Under the pieces are notes generated by a model that was not told the DNA's origin, ran no database searches, and saw nothing but the letters and a program-made list of their open reading frames with translations. The position numbers were made by a program, and so were the translations under genes. A stretch of DNA of 64,000 nucleotides from an uncultured Persicobacter sp. (GTDB lineage: Bacteria; Bacteroidota; Bacteroidia; Cytophagales; Cyclobacteriaceae): positions 62,001 through 126,000 of the forward strand of contig CANMKE010000006.1 of assembly GCA_947498325.1 (NCBI GenBank), written 5' to 3'. Shown one piece after another: positions 1-8,897 of the stretch (positions within the stretch are counted from its first letter, which is position 1; every line of letters starts with the position of its first letter).

Positions 1-1004
1 ATGCCCGTGAGGTAAAAGTCGGGGATACCATTACGCATGTGGATCGCCCAACAACGCATATTGTCAAAGGTTTTGAAGATGTTAAACCCATGGTATTTGC
101 GGGTATTTACCCTGTAGATACGACAGAGTTTGAAGAGCTGCGTTCTTCAATGGAGAAATTGCAGCTGAACGATGCCTCTTTGGTTTGGGAGCCTGAAACT
201 TCTGCCGCACTTGGCTTTGGTTTCCGTTGTGGATTCCTCGGAATGCTGCACCTCGAGATTGTACAGGAACGTTTGGAGCGGGAATTTAACATGACCGTGA
301 TCACGACCGTCCCTTCGGTACAGTTTGTTTGTAAGCGCACCGATGGCGAAGTGATTAATATCAATGCCCCATCCGAGATGCCAGAGCCGAACTACATCGA
401 CACCATGGAGGAGCCTTTTATTAAGGCGCAGATCATTACCAAATCAGAATTTATCGGCCCGGTGATTGGTTTGTGTATGGATAAGCGTGGGCTCTTGATG
501 AGTCAAACTTACCTGACGACCGACCGTGTAGAGTTGATGTTTGAATTGCCACTTGCAGAGATCGTATTTGATTTCTTCGATAAGCTAAAAACCATTTCTC
601 GAGGTTATGCTTCGCTGGATTATGAACTGATCGGTTTTAGAAAATCTCACCTTGTCAAGCTCGACATCATGTTGAATGGCGAAGGCGTAGATGCCCTTTC
701 TGCCGTTGTTCACCGTGATAAAGCCTATGAGTGGGGAAAACGCCTGTGTGAGAAATTGCGTGAATTGTTGCCTCGTCAGCAATTTGAGGTAGCGATCCAA
801 GCCGCGATCGGTCAGAAAATTATCGCCCGTGAAACAGTAAAAGCTTTGCGTAAAAACGTAATTGCGAAATGTTACGGTGGTGATATTTCCCGTAAGCGTA
901 AGTTGCTCGAAAAGCAGAAAAAAGGAAAGAAACGTATGCGCCAGGTGGGTAATGTGGAAATTCCACAGGAAGCATTTATGGCCGTGCTTAAATTGGACGA
1001 TTAA
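1..1004 (+). CDS. lepA: Elongation factor 4 (LepA), 3' part
   Basis: This is the C-terminal part of the ribosomal back-translocase LepA/EF4, a cytoplasmic GTPase acting on stalled ribosomes. The frame is open to the left edge (first full codon at base 3), so the N-terminal G domain lies outside the window. About 334 codons are present of a family usually near 600. What can be seen is the end of domain II ([11 protein letters not shown]), the domain III/V region ([20 protein letters not shown]) and the LepA-specific C-terminal domain with its basic run [20 protein letters not shown] and the ending [10 protein letters not shown]. No internal stop or frameshift is seen. A strong terminator follows 20 bases after the stop, separating this gene from the glycan locus. 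Identification is very secure. Confidence 0.97.
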   Translation, partial: AREVKVGDTITHVDRPTTHIVKGFEDVKPMVFAGIYPVDTTEFEELRSSMEKLQLNDASLVWEPETSAALGFGFRCGFLGMLHLEIVQERLEREFNMTVITTVPSVQFVCKRTDGEVININAPSEMPEPNYIDTMEEPFIKAQIITKSEFIGPVIGLCMDKRGLLMSQTYLTTDRVELMFELPLAEIVFDFFDKLKTISRGYASLDYELIGFRKSHLVKLDIMLNGEGVDALSAVVHRDKAYEWGKRLCEKLRELLPRQQFEVAIQAAIGQKIIARETVKALRKNVIAKCYGGDISRKRKLLEKQKKGKKRMRQVGNVEIPQEAFMAVLKLDD

Positions 1005-1024
1005 CCGTTTAATCAATAGATATT

Positions 1025-1067
1025 AAAAGCTCCTTCTGATGTATTTCAGAAGGAGCTTTTCTGTTTT
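1025..1067 (+). terminator. Rho-independent terminator after lepA
   Basis: A perfect 15-bp stem (arms 1025-1039 and 1046-1060, loop of six bases) is followed by CTGTTTTT. It closes the housekeeping unit before the sulfatase operon. Confidence 0.9.
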
Positions 1068-1166
1068 TAAGCCTTTCTTAGCAGTGGTCTTTGATGCTGA
1101 GCCCTTACATGTTCTGAAGAATATTCTCAAAATTTGATATTTATTCTCGGATTACCTTGATTTTTT

Positions 1167-1178
1167 TAACACGTGTAA
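1167..1178. promoter_or_regulatory. Putative LacI-type operator, upstream of sulfatase operon
   Basis: TAACACGTGTAA matches the perfect palindrome TTACACGTGTAA seen three times elsewhere in the window at 11 of 12 positions. The flank GTAAGTAAG is also shared with the site at 22901. It lies 28 bases before the sulfatase ATG, where a bound repressor would block transcription. The central CG step is typical of LacI-family operators. Confidence 0.7.
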
Positions 1179-1205
1179 GTAAGTTTAGGCAAACAATTTT
1201 TTGCT

Positions 1206-2858
1206 ATGTTTAGAGCCTATTTATCAACCATCATTATTTGTAGCTTTTTTGCAGTTTCCTGTGCCAATAAGGTCGGACAGCAACAAGAAGAAGCGAAGCA
1301 ACCGAACATCTTGTTCATTATGTCTGATGATCATGCCTATCAGGCCATCAGTGCCTATCAGGACCATCTGATTAATACTCCCAATATCGACAGAATCGCC
1401 AAGGAGGGCATGCGATTTGATAACGCCTGTGTTACCAATTCAATCTGCGCCCCATCTCGGGCGGTAATTCTTACCGGTAAGCATTCTCATATCAATGGGA
1501 AGACTGATAACTATTTTCCCTTTGATACTTCCAATGTAACTTTTCCTCAGCTGTTCCAGCAGGCAGGTTACCAAACGGCGATGTTTGGGAAGCTGCATTT
1601 TGGAAATGCGCCAAAAGGATTTGATGAATATAAAATCTTGCCTGGGCAAGGGGCATATTATAACCCGACATTCATCACCAAAACAGAAGGGAAGAAAGAT
1701 TTTCCAGGCTACGTTACGGACATCATTACCGACATGACCCTCAACTGGCTGGATAAAGAACGTAAGGAAGACCAGCCGTTTATGCTGATGTATTTGCATA
1801 AAGCACCGCACCGTGAGTGGTTGCCGGCAGAACGTCATATCGCTGAGTACGCCAACAAAACATTCCCAGAGCCTGCTTCTCTATTTGATGATTATGAAGG
1901 GCGTGGCACTGCAGCGCATACGGCGGAAATGAATATTCTCGAGCACATGAACTGGGCTGGAGATTCAAAAATTTATCCTGAGGTAATGGATGAACTCGGT
2001 ATTCCTGATGCTTCTGGCTGGGATCATAAAGCCTTTAACCGTGAGCGTAAACGAATGACCGATGAGCAAAAAGCCAACTGGGATAAAGTTTATAAGCCGA
2101 TGAATGAGGCCTTCAAAAAGAACTTCCCGAACATGACCCGTGAAGAAAAAATGAAATGGCGTTATCAGCGTTATATGCAGGATTATTTGGGGACCATTGC
2201 CGCTGTGGATGAAAACGTAGGGCGCGTGTTGGATTATTTGGATGAGCATGGTTTGGCAGAAAACACCTTGGTGGTTTATACTTCAGATCAAGGATTTTAT
2301 TTGGGTGAACATGGGTGGTTTGATAAACGATTTGCTTACAATGAGTCTTTCAAAACGCCTTTGCTGATGCGCTGGCCTAAGGAGATTAAGGCAGGGACTG
2401 TACGTAATGAAATGGTACAAAACCTTGATTTTGCACAGACCTTTTTAGATGCTGCAGGCATTGATCAGCCACAGGATATGCAAGGTGAAAGCCTGATGCC
2501 TCTCTTGACCGGTAATGATCAGGATTGGGACCGTGATGCCGTTTACTACCATTATTATGAGTACCCATCGATTCATATGGTGAAACGTCATTATGCGATC
2601 ATTACCCAAAAATACAAGTTGATTCACTTTTATTATGATGTGGATGAGTGGGAGTTATACGACCGTGAGAAAGATCCACAAGAGTTGACCAATCAATACA
2701 ATAATCCGGAATATGCATCAGTTGTGGAAAGCCTGAAGGGGCAGCTGGATGAGTTGCGAGTGAAATATAAAGATTCCAATGAGTTGAATCAGGCTTATAT
2801 CGATAAGTACTTGAAGAAGGTGAGTGAATTTCGATATAATGTAAAAACCGGGAAGTAA
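1206..2858 (+). CDS. Family S1 formylglycine-dependent sulfatase (lipoprotein)
   Basis: This 550-residue protein is a type I sulfatase that would hydrolyse sulfate esters on a glycan. The sulfatase signature CAPSR lies at residues 81-85, with Cys81 the residue converted to formylglycine by a separate maturase. Metal-binding Asp41-Asp42 (MSDDH) and the later SDQGFYLGEHGW segment fit the S1 active site. The N-terminus is a lipoprotein signal with its lipobox Cys at residue 19 (FFAVSC), so the enzyme is probably anchored in the outer membrane or periplasm. The C-terminal DVDEWELYDREKDPQELTN tail is common in glycan-acting S1 enzymes. Its stop is followed after one base by the next ATG, so it forms a tight operon with the beta-helix gene, under the operator at 1167. 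S1 subfamily and substrate cannot be read from sequence alone. Confidence 0.93.
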   Translation: MFRAYLSTIIICSFFAVSCANKVGQQQEEAKQPNILFIMSDDHAYQAISAYQDHLINTPNIDRIAKEGMRFDNACVTNSICAPSRAVILTGKHSHINGKTDNYFPFDTSNVTFPQLFQQAGYQTAMFGKLHFGNAPKGFDEYKILPGQGAYYNPTFITKTEGKKDFPGYVTDIITDMTLNWLDKERKEDQPFMLMYLHKAPHREWLPAERHIAEYANKTFPEPASLFDDYEGRGTAAHTAEMNILEHMNWAGDSKIYPEVMDELGIPDASGWDHKAFNRERKRMTDEQKANWDKVYKPMNEAFKKNFPNMTREEKMKWRYQRYMQDYLGTIAAVDENVGRVLDYLDEHGLAENTLVVYTSDQGFYLGEHGWFDKRFAYNESFKTPLLMRWPKEIKAGTVRNEMVQNLDFAQTFLDAAGIDQPQDMQGESLMPLLTGNDQDWDRDAVYYHYYEYPSIHMVKRHYAIITQKYKLIHFYYDVDEWELYDREKDPQELTNQYNNPEYASVVESLKGQLDELRVKYKDSNELNQAYIDKYLKKVSEFRYNVKTGK

Positions 2859-2859
2859 T

Positions 2860-5586
2860 ATGAGAAATTTCATGCTTTTCTTGAGCTTGCTGATCAGCTT
2901 TCCGCTGTTGGTAAGTGCTCAACAGGTTGATTTCAAGCCGATACCCAAAGTTTACCCTACACATTTCCCTGCTCAGGAGAAGGTCATTGCCATGGTCAAT
3001 GCTGCTGATTATGGGGTGTTGGGCAATGGTGTTACTGACGTTACGGAGCGCCTTCAAAAAGTAATTGACCGCCTCCATAATTGGGGGGGCGGAACGGTGT
3101 TTTTGCCAAGGGGTGGTTACCGCCTGACCAAACAGCTGGTTTTGAGGCCAGGGATTACCTTGCGCGGCGACTGGAGGAATCCTGAAGATAAGTCCCAAAA
3201 GGGATTGGGAACAACGCTGATGATTGAGTGGGGACACAATACCAAAGGCGCTCCATCGGGTGATGATGCCGCTATTCTAATGGGGCGCTCTGCCGGCCTG
3301 ACGAATATGGCGATTTGGTACCCATTGCAAAATTTTAAGCAACCGGTGCCTTATCCATGGACCATCAAACAGCCCTTTGGTAATTTTGCCACTTTGGAGA
3401 ATGTAACGATGATCAACGTATGGAATGGCATCAAGCTGGGGCCAAGACCCAACCAATTCCTGACGGTAAAAGATCTTTACATGACTGCCCTGAATATGGG
3501 CTTTGAGCGCGACCAGGTTTACGATTGCGCCCGAATGCATAAAGTGAGAATTTCTCCGAAATATTGGATAGATTCCCCTGCGCCCAATAGACCGACCTCG
3601 CAGGTGGATATTGCCAAATTCAGGCAATATCTCCGCCAAAATGTGATCGGGGCCCATATTGGTCATTATGCTTGGACGTGGATGTATGACTGGGAGATTG
3701 AAGATTGTAAAGTGGGGATCAGGACAGATCGCTCCTATGTGAAGAAAAATCACAAAGGGCCCAATGGTGGATTTGTAAAGCTCAGATTGATCAATAATCA
3801 GATCGGAATGCTGATCGGGGACAACAATTATCAAGGGTGGGCGGTTTCGGATGCCTTCATTTCGTCGAATTTACCGAATGCCATTGGAGTGCAGTTTAAG
3901 CAAGATTTTGCAACGATAGCGCAATTCAACGAGGTCGTTTTTGATAAAAATCTAAAGAATCCAGTGATTCACCTTGGCAAGGTGGGGACAGCCACTTTTG
4001 TTAACTGTGAATTTTTGGGGCATGCTGAGGGTGGTCGTGATATTGATGTGAAATCAGGAAATATTGAGGTGACTCAATGTGCTTTCAAGGGGGAGAAAGA
4101 CCATGTGTTCGTAGGACCGCAAACAGTTCAGGCACAATTGCTTTCCAATGATTTTGCCACCAAGCCAGATATTCTGAATCAGGCAAAAAATCAGTATAAG
4201 GTATCGATCAATCATGATGTGATTGCCTACCAGTCACCGAAAAAGGATTTTCAGTACCTCGATGAGCGTTTCATGCCAGCCACCGACAAAATTTTCGATG
4301 TGACAGATTTTGGTGCCCTCGGCGATGGAAAAAAAGATTGTACCCGTGCTTTTCAGCGTGCAATGAAAGCGGCCAAGAAAAAAGGAGGCGGAACGGTGTT
4401 TATCCCTGCAGGAGATTTTGTGCTTACCGCTCCGGTGGTGGTGCCTTCGGGTGTGGAGTTGCGCGGAACTTATGAGGTGCCACACCACCCGCTAAATCAG
4501 TTTGCCCAAGGCAAAGCCTGGGGAGTTCCGGGTAGTGTGATTTATGCTTATTATGGGAAAAACGAACCTGATGCACCTGGTTTAATTCAGGTAGAATCCA
4601 ATGCCTCGGTGCGAGGTTTTCGAGTTTGGTATCCGCAGCAGCGAGTTAAAGAAGAGGGTTTTACACCTTTTGCCTGGACCTTGCAGGGCTTGGGTCCCAA
4701 CGTCTGGATGAAAGACATCACTTTTGTGAATAGCTATAACGGGGTGGATCTTGGTTCTCATGAAAGTACGGGGCATAAGGTGGATTTTATCGCCGGATGT
4801 GTGCTGAACAAAGGACTTTGGGTCGATCAAAATAAAGGACTTGGGCAGATAAAGAATGTCCATTTTATTGGTCACTTCTGGAGTAACTCCCACTATCCTG
4901 GAAAGCCAAAAGACTGGAAACAGGATCGTGCGCTGATCATGGAGACCCTTGAGGCATTCACCTACGGGGAGACAGAAAATGAGCAAACCTTGCATACTTT
5001 TGTGTTTGGCTCCAAGATTGGTCAGCATTTTGTCAGCGGAAAAAATGGCCGTGCTGCGAATGGATTATTTGTCGCTCACGGCACAGATGAATCACAGATC
5101 TCTTTGGCCTTTGATGATATTGGGGACCGTGCTATTTTCCACAACTATCAGTTGGTGTCCATGACTTCTCCGCACGTGAAAAACTATTTGAAAATCGGGG
5201 ATCAGGTTAAGGGTAAGGCGACCTTTGTCAATACCCTCGTTTGGGGATTCAATCCTGGACCAACCACAGGTATCGAGATGAAGTCTGGGCATTTTCAGTT
5301 TGAGCAGATCAATTTCACCAACCACGCAGACAAAGGACATTTTGGTGTCGATCAAACAGGTGGGAAGTTGTTGATGATTGCCCCTCGTTTTCGATTAAGA
5401 TCTGAAGGTCCAATGGGCCCAAAAGGAATGTACACCACCGGAAAATATTTCCATTTCGGAGCCGAAATCGATCAGGCAGAGATTTATGGGGTGTTCACCA
5501 ATTTTCCGGCACAGTTGCCACAGGCAATCGTCGATGAATCTAAGGGTAAAGTGAAATGGAATTCTAATATTCCCTCGAATTTTTAA
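2860..5586 (+). CDS. Secreted pectate-lyase-3-like protein with two beta-helix modules
   Basis: This 908-residue protein has a Sec signal peptide (residues 1-20, cleavage near VSAQQ). It carries the N-terminal signature of the pectate lyase 3 / GH28-related superfamily twice. The first copy is at about residues 47-110 (AADYGVLGNGVTDVTERLQK, then GGGTVFLPRGGY and GITLRGDW). The second is at about residues 477-540 (DVTDFGALGDGKKD, then GGGTVFIPAGDF and GVELRGTY). It is therefore an internally duplicated, two-module parallel beta-helix protein. Such folds host polysaccharide lyases and hydrolases, but no catalytic set can be assigned here. It is translated one base after the sulfatase and probably acts on the same sulfated polysaccharide, before GH88 handles unsaturated products. 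A catalytic role is inferred; a binding or scaffold role is possible. Confidence 0.85.
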   Translation: MRNFMLFLSLLISFPLLVSAQQVDFKPIPKVYPTHFPAQEKVIAMVNAADYGVLGNGVTDVTERLQKVIDRLHNWGGGTVFLPRGGYRLTKQLVLRPGITLRGDWRNPEDKSQKGLGTTLMIEWGHNTKGAPSGDDAAILMGRSAGLTNMAIWYPLQNFKQPVPYPWTIKQPFGNFATLENVTMINVWNGIKLGPRPNQFLTVKDLYMTALNMGFERDQVYDCARMHKVRISPKYWIDSPAPNRPTSQVDIAKFRQYLRQNVIGAHIGHYAWTWMYDWEIEDCKVGIRTDRSYVKKNHKGPNGGFVKLRLINNQIGMLIGDNNYQGWAVSDAFISSNLPNAIGVQFKQDFATIAQFNEVVFDKNLKNPVIHLGKVGTATFVNCEFLGHAEGGRDIDVKSGNIEVTQCAFKGEKDHVFVGPQTVQAQLLSNDFATKPDILNQAKNQYKVSINHDVIAYQSPKKDFQYLDERFMPATDKIFDVTDFGALGDGKKDCTRAFQRAMKAAKKKGGGTVFIPAGDFVLTAPVVVPSGVELRGTYEVPHHPLNQFAQGKAWGVPGSVIYAYYGKNEPDAPGLIQVESNASVRGFRVWYPQQRVKEEGFTPFAWTLQGLGPNVWMKDITFVNSYNGVDLGSHESTGHKVDFIAGCVLNKGLWVDQNKGLGQIKNVHFIGHFWSNSHYPGKPKDWKQDRALIMETLEAFTYGETENEQTLHTFVFGSKIGQHFVSGKNGRAANGLFVAHGTDESQISLAFDDIGDRAIFHNYQLVSMTSPHVKNYLKIGDQVKGKATFVNTLVWGFNPGPTTGIEMKSGHFQFEQINFTNHADKGHFGVDQTGGKLLMIAPRFRLRSEGPMGPKGMYTTGKYFHFGAEIDQAEIYGVFTNFPAQLPQAIVDESKGKVKWNSNIPSNF

Positions 5587-5780
5587 GCACGCTTTTAAAC
5601 TGTTGAAAAAAGAAACGGGGGCGAAGTTACCGTAATGATTTACAAAATAGTGCCCACTAAAAGGTGATTTTTTGATCAATAAATAGTGCTGATCACTATT
5701 TGATTTATGCCCCTTGTTTCATTTTATTTTGGAAGTAATAAGTTTCATTTTCAGATTAAAAGGCTAGCTTTAAAACATAA

Positions 5781-5818
5781 AAAAATCGCCAGTTATCAAT
5801 GAATAACTGGCGATTTTT
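5781..5818. terminator. Bidirectional terminator between convergent genes
   Basis: A 16-bp perfect stem (5781-5796 / 5803-5818) has A-rich and T-rich outer ends, so it can serve both the beta-helix gene on plus and the LacI-type gene on minus. The rest of the 336-base gap (5587-5922) shows nothing else recognisable. Confidence 0.88.
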
Positions 5819-5922
5819 ATTTTATTCAAATGCCTAATAATATGCAATTAATGAGCACCTCAAGCATTGGATTTTCCCCAATCGAGGGTAGTGAGCGTTT
5901 ATCTTGAGCGCATAAATGAGCT

Positions 5923-6954
5923 TTAATCTACATAAACATTCTCTTTCACACTATCTCGGAAAATAACAGACCCAGAGAAAAACTCATCCTGTATTTTCCC
6001 ATTGGAATTTTTGATCAGATAAATCAGGTTGCGTACTGTTTTTTTGGCGGCCTCCATAGAATTTAACTTCACGCTCGATAGTCGGGGGCGTGTGAGGCGT
6101 GCAATGGCAGTATCTCCAAAACCCACTACACCCAAATCTTCAGGAATTCGAATATTGGCTTCTTCACATGCGCGATATACCCCCAGTGCAGTGGAGTCAT
6201 TTACACAAAGGACAACCTCAGGTAATTCCTTGTGTTTTTTCAAATATCCTTTAAAGGCTTCATAACCACTTTCTTCTGTAAGCTCTGTGGTGATGATTCT
6301 GTCTTCATGAACAGGCAGATTCCTGCTGTGCATTCCTTCAGTAAAACCATTAAGGCGCATTTTACCAATATTGATATTCTGTGAACCTGACAGATATAGC
6401 ATATTGGTGTAGCCCTTGTTAATAAGCTCTGTTGTCAGCTGAAAACTCAGGTCATAATCTTGAAAGTAGATACCAGCATCATTGATGCCCACAATTTTAC
6501 GGTCAAAGAAAATGAAGGGGATCTGATTTTTTTTAATGATGTCGAATACTTTCGTGTCCAAATCAGTTACCGCCGTATCGATGATAATTCCATCTACCTG
6601 CATGCTAATCAGCGTTCGAATGGCCTGCTGCTCTCGCTCCTTATCCTCAAAGGAGACCATCAGAATTACCCGATAGCCCAACTCTTCTGCTGTCGCATAC
6701 ATCTGTTCTGTTACAGAACTAAAAAAGGAATGGTTAATTTTCGGAAATACGATACCGATGGTTTTGGTGCTTTTATTTACCAGACTTCGCCCAATAGTAC
6801 TCGGGACATACCCGACCTCCGCAGCGACTTTCTGAATCCGCTTGCGGGTTTCAAGTGCAATATCTTCATGATCCTGCATGGCCTTGGTGACCGTCACACG
6901 TGACACTCCCACCAGGTTTGCGATATATTGCTGGTTGATCTTTTTTTTCTCCAT
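5923..6954 (-). CDS. LacI/GalR-family transcriptional regulator
   Basis: This 343-residue DNA-binding repressor or activator has the usual LacI length and layout. The N-terminal helix-turn-helix is at residues 5-25 (INQQYIANLVGVSRVTVTKA), followed by the hinge segment YVPSTIGRSLVNKSTKTIG and a periplasmic-binding-protein-like effector domain (IGIVFPKINHSFFSSV to the C-terminus). It sits between the sulfatase operon and the CoA/aldehyde operon, convergent with the first and divergent from the second. The palindrome TTACACGTGTAA lies in its own upstream region (7022-7033), and four similar sites lie before other glycan genes. The obvious inference is that it controls this regulon and itself, probably responding to a sugar or sugar acid. 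The effector cannot be deduced. Family assignment is secure; the link to the operators is inference. Confidence 0.95.
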   Translation of the reverse strand: MEKKKINQQYIANLVGVSRVTVTKAMQDHEDIALETRKRIQKVAAEVGYVPSTIGRSLVNKSTKTIGIVFPKINHSFFSSVTEQMYATAEELGYRVILMVSFEDKEREQQAIRTLISMQVDGIIIDTAVTDLDTKVFDIIKKNQIPFIFFDRKIVGINDAGIYFQDYDLSFQLTTELINKGYTNMLYLSGSQNINIGKMRLNGFTEGMHSRNLPVHEDRIITTELTEESGYEAFKGYLKKHKELPEVVLCVNDSTALGVYRACEEANIRIPEDLGVVGFGDTAIARLTRPRLSSVKLNSMEAAKKTVRNLIYLIKNSNGKIQDEFFSGSVIFRDSVKENVYVD

Positions 6955-7021
6955 TATTACCTATTTTGTTCGGTCTTTTTAAAACCTTTATACAAAGTAA
7001 TAAAATTTATTGAATTATTAC

Positions 7022-7033
7022 TTACACGTGTAA
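7022..7033. promoter_or_regulatory. Perfect LacI-type operator in the lacI/ALDH intergenic region
   Basis: TTACACGTGTAA, a perfect 12-bp palindrome, lies 68 bases upstream of the regulator's ATG and 338 bases before the divergent aldehyde dehydrogenase gene. It could serve autoregulation of the regulator. Confidence 0.75.
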
Positions 7034-7309
7034 AAATAATCACTATATTAGTCTTGTAATACAATATCAATCTACAAAACAGTACCTCCGATGACGCTTA
7101 GATCAAACCTAAAATACAGCCCATAGCACGATCTTTTATCTTTTTTGCCCTGAAAGGATATTAGGATGATCATTTTTAACAGTCAGGGCTTTCGCCAAAA
7201 GATTGCAGTGTGAAATTCGTAAAAGTGCGAATACTGTGATTTTAGGCTATTTTTCCAAGCCCTTTTTGTGGTAAGTTATATGTAAGTGTTTTTTACGCCA
7301 CTGTATTAC

Positions 7310-7321
7310 TTACCTATGTAA
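7310..7321. promoter_or_regulatory. Degenerate operator-like site before ALDH operon
   Basis: TTACCTATGTAA matches the operator consensus TTACACGTGTAA at 9 of 12 positions, and its left flank ATTAC matches that of the 7022 site. It lies 49 bases before the ALDH start. It may be a second half of a looped operator pair; the match is weaker, so this is tentative. The rest of the 416-base gap (6955-7370) is AT-rich with no gene. Confidence 0.4.
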
Positions 7322-7370
7322 ACTAAGGGCGCTAATAAATTTTATTGACAACCCATCATTAACTAACATC

Positions 7371-8870
7371 ATGAGCAATAAATATCAATTGCCGAATCAG
7401 GCCCGCATTTTTCAGAACTGGGTAGGCGGCACATGGAAGCCCTCGGCGAGCGGCAAAACTTTCAACCGAATAAGCCCGGGACATGGGCAGGAAGTTGGGC
7501 AATATCCACTTTCGCAGGAAGAAGATACGATTGAGGCCATTCAGGTCGCTAAGGCAAGTTTTGAGCAGGGCCTTTGGAAGGATATGTCGGGTATTGATCG
7601 TTCAAAAATTGTTGGTCGGGTGGCGGAAATTATCCGTCAGCGTTCCGAAGAGTTGGCTTTGATAGAATGCCTTGAAAGCGGTAAGCCGATCTCGCAGGCA
7701 CAAGATGAAATGGAATGGGCGGCTGGTATCTGGGATTTTGCTGCAACAATGTGTCGTCATATTCAAGGAGGTGCCAATACGAACTTGGGACCCGACATGA
7801 CCGTGATGACCATTAAGGAGCCGGCAGGAGTGGTAGGGATGATTACCCCCTGGAATTTTCCGCTGTTGATTATTTCACAGAAATTGCCCTTTGCCCTTGC
7901 TGCTGGCTGTTCGGCTGTAATTAAACCTTCAGAGATGACTCCCGGCACTACGCTTCTTTTAGGCGAGATCTGTCAGCAAGCGGGCGTGCCCGATGGCGTA
8001 GTGAACGTATTGTCGGGCTACGGTAACCCGGTGGGAACCACCTTATCGTCCCATGCTGATATCGACATGGTAACCTTTACCGGTTCAACGCAAGTCGGGC
8101 GCATGATTGCTAAATCGGCGGCTGATACCCTGAAAAAGGTGGAGCTGGAGCTTGGTGGTAAAAATCCGCAGCTTGTATTTCCTGATGCCGACCTTGATGT
8201 GTTGGTGGATGCCGTGGTGTTTGGTATTTTCTTCAATATGGGCGAATGCTGCAATAGCGGCTCGCGGATCATCATCCATGAATCGCTGAAAGAAGCTTTT
8301 GTAGAGAAAGTGGTGGCGCATGCCAAAAAGATGAAATTTGGCGATCCGTTGGATCCTACGGTGAAAATGGGAGCGATCATCAATCAACAGCAATGCGATA
8401 AAATCATGCATTATATTCATAGCGGCGAAGAGCAGGGAGCTCGCCTGGTGCTTGGTGGTCGTAAACTCGACACGCCTGATGGATTGTTTATCGAACCGAC
8501 CATTTTTGCTGATGTAAGTCCTGAGATGGACATTGCAAAGGAAGAGATTTTCGGCCCGGTGCTATCGGTGATTACTTTCAGTACAACGGAAGAAGCTATT
8601 GCGATTGCCAATGGAACTGAATTTGGACTGTCCTCTGGAGTGTGGACCAAAGACATCAACACCGCAATGATGGTCAGCCGTAAAATTGTGGCAGGAACGG
8701 TCTGGATCAATAACTGGATGTCTGGATTCCCTGAAGTGCCCTTTGGAGGAATGAAACAAAGTGGCTTGGGGCGTGAACTCGGCGTGCATAGTGTAGATGA
8801 ATACCTTGAAACAAAATCGATCCTAATTCAGACCAACCCCACCGCTGGTAATTGGACCACCGGCGAATAA
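7371..8870 (+). CDS. NAD(P)-dependent aldehyde dehydrogenase
   Basis: This 499-residue cytosolic enzyme oxidises an aldehyde to the carboxylic acid. It has the full ALDH fold length with no signal peptide. The cofactor-binding segment TPWNFPL precedes the catalytic base Glu260 in LELGGK (258-264). The catalytic nucleophile is Cys294 in FNMGECCNSGSR (PROSITE-type G-[QE]-x-C pattern). The C-terminal SGFPEVPFGGMKQSGLGRE is the usual family ending. It is the first gene of a compact operon with a CoA-transferase (27-base gap) and an enoyl-CoA hydratase-like gene, and lies divergently from the LacI regulator. Context suggests a sugar-derived aldehyde whose acid is then activated to a CoA ester. The exact substrate, and hence a gene name, cannot be given. 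Confidence 0.93.
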   Translation: MSNKYQLPNQARIFQNWVGGTWKPSASGKTFNRISPGHGQEVGQYPLSQEEDTIEAIQVAKASFEQGLWKDMSGIDRSKIVGRVAEIIRQRSEELALIECLESGKPISQAQDEMEWAAGIWDFAATMCRHIQGGANTNLGPDMTVMTIKEPAGVVGMITPWNFPLLIISQKLPFALAAGCSAVIKPSEMTPGTTLLLGEICQQAGVPDGVVNVLSGYGNPVGTTLSSHADIDMVTFTGSTQVGRMIAKSAADTLKKVELELGGKNPQLVFPDADLDVLVDAVVFGIFFNMGECCNSGSRIIIHESLKEAFVEKVVAHAKKMKFGDPLDPTVKMGAIINQQQCDKIMHYIHSGEEQGARLVLGGRKLDTPDGLFIEPTIFADVSPEMDIAKEEIFGPVLSVITFSTTEEAIAIANGTEFGLSSGVWTKDINTAMMVSRKIVAGTVWINNWMSGFPEVPFGGMKQSGLGRELGVHSVDEYLETKSILIQTNPTAGNWTTGE

Positions 8871-8897
8871 TTTTTTTCAACTTAACCAATACTTACG

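Noticed and set aside
585-1016. 143-codon antisense frame over lepA
   Set aside because: Shadow of the strongly conserved lepA sequence on the other strand.
6890-6906. CACGTG-containing palindrome inside the lacI coding region
   Set aside because: It lies in the helix-turn-helix codons and matches the operator only at the centre; likely a coding coincidence.
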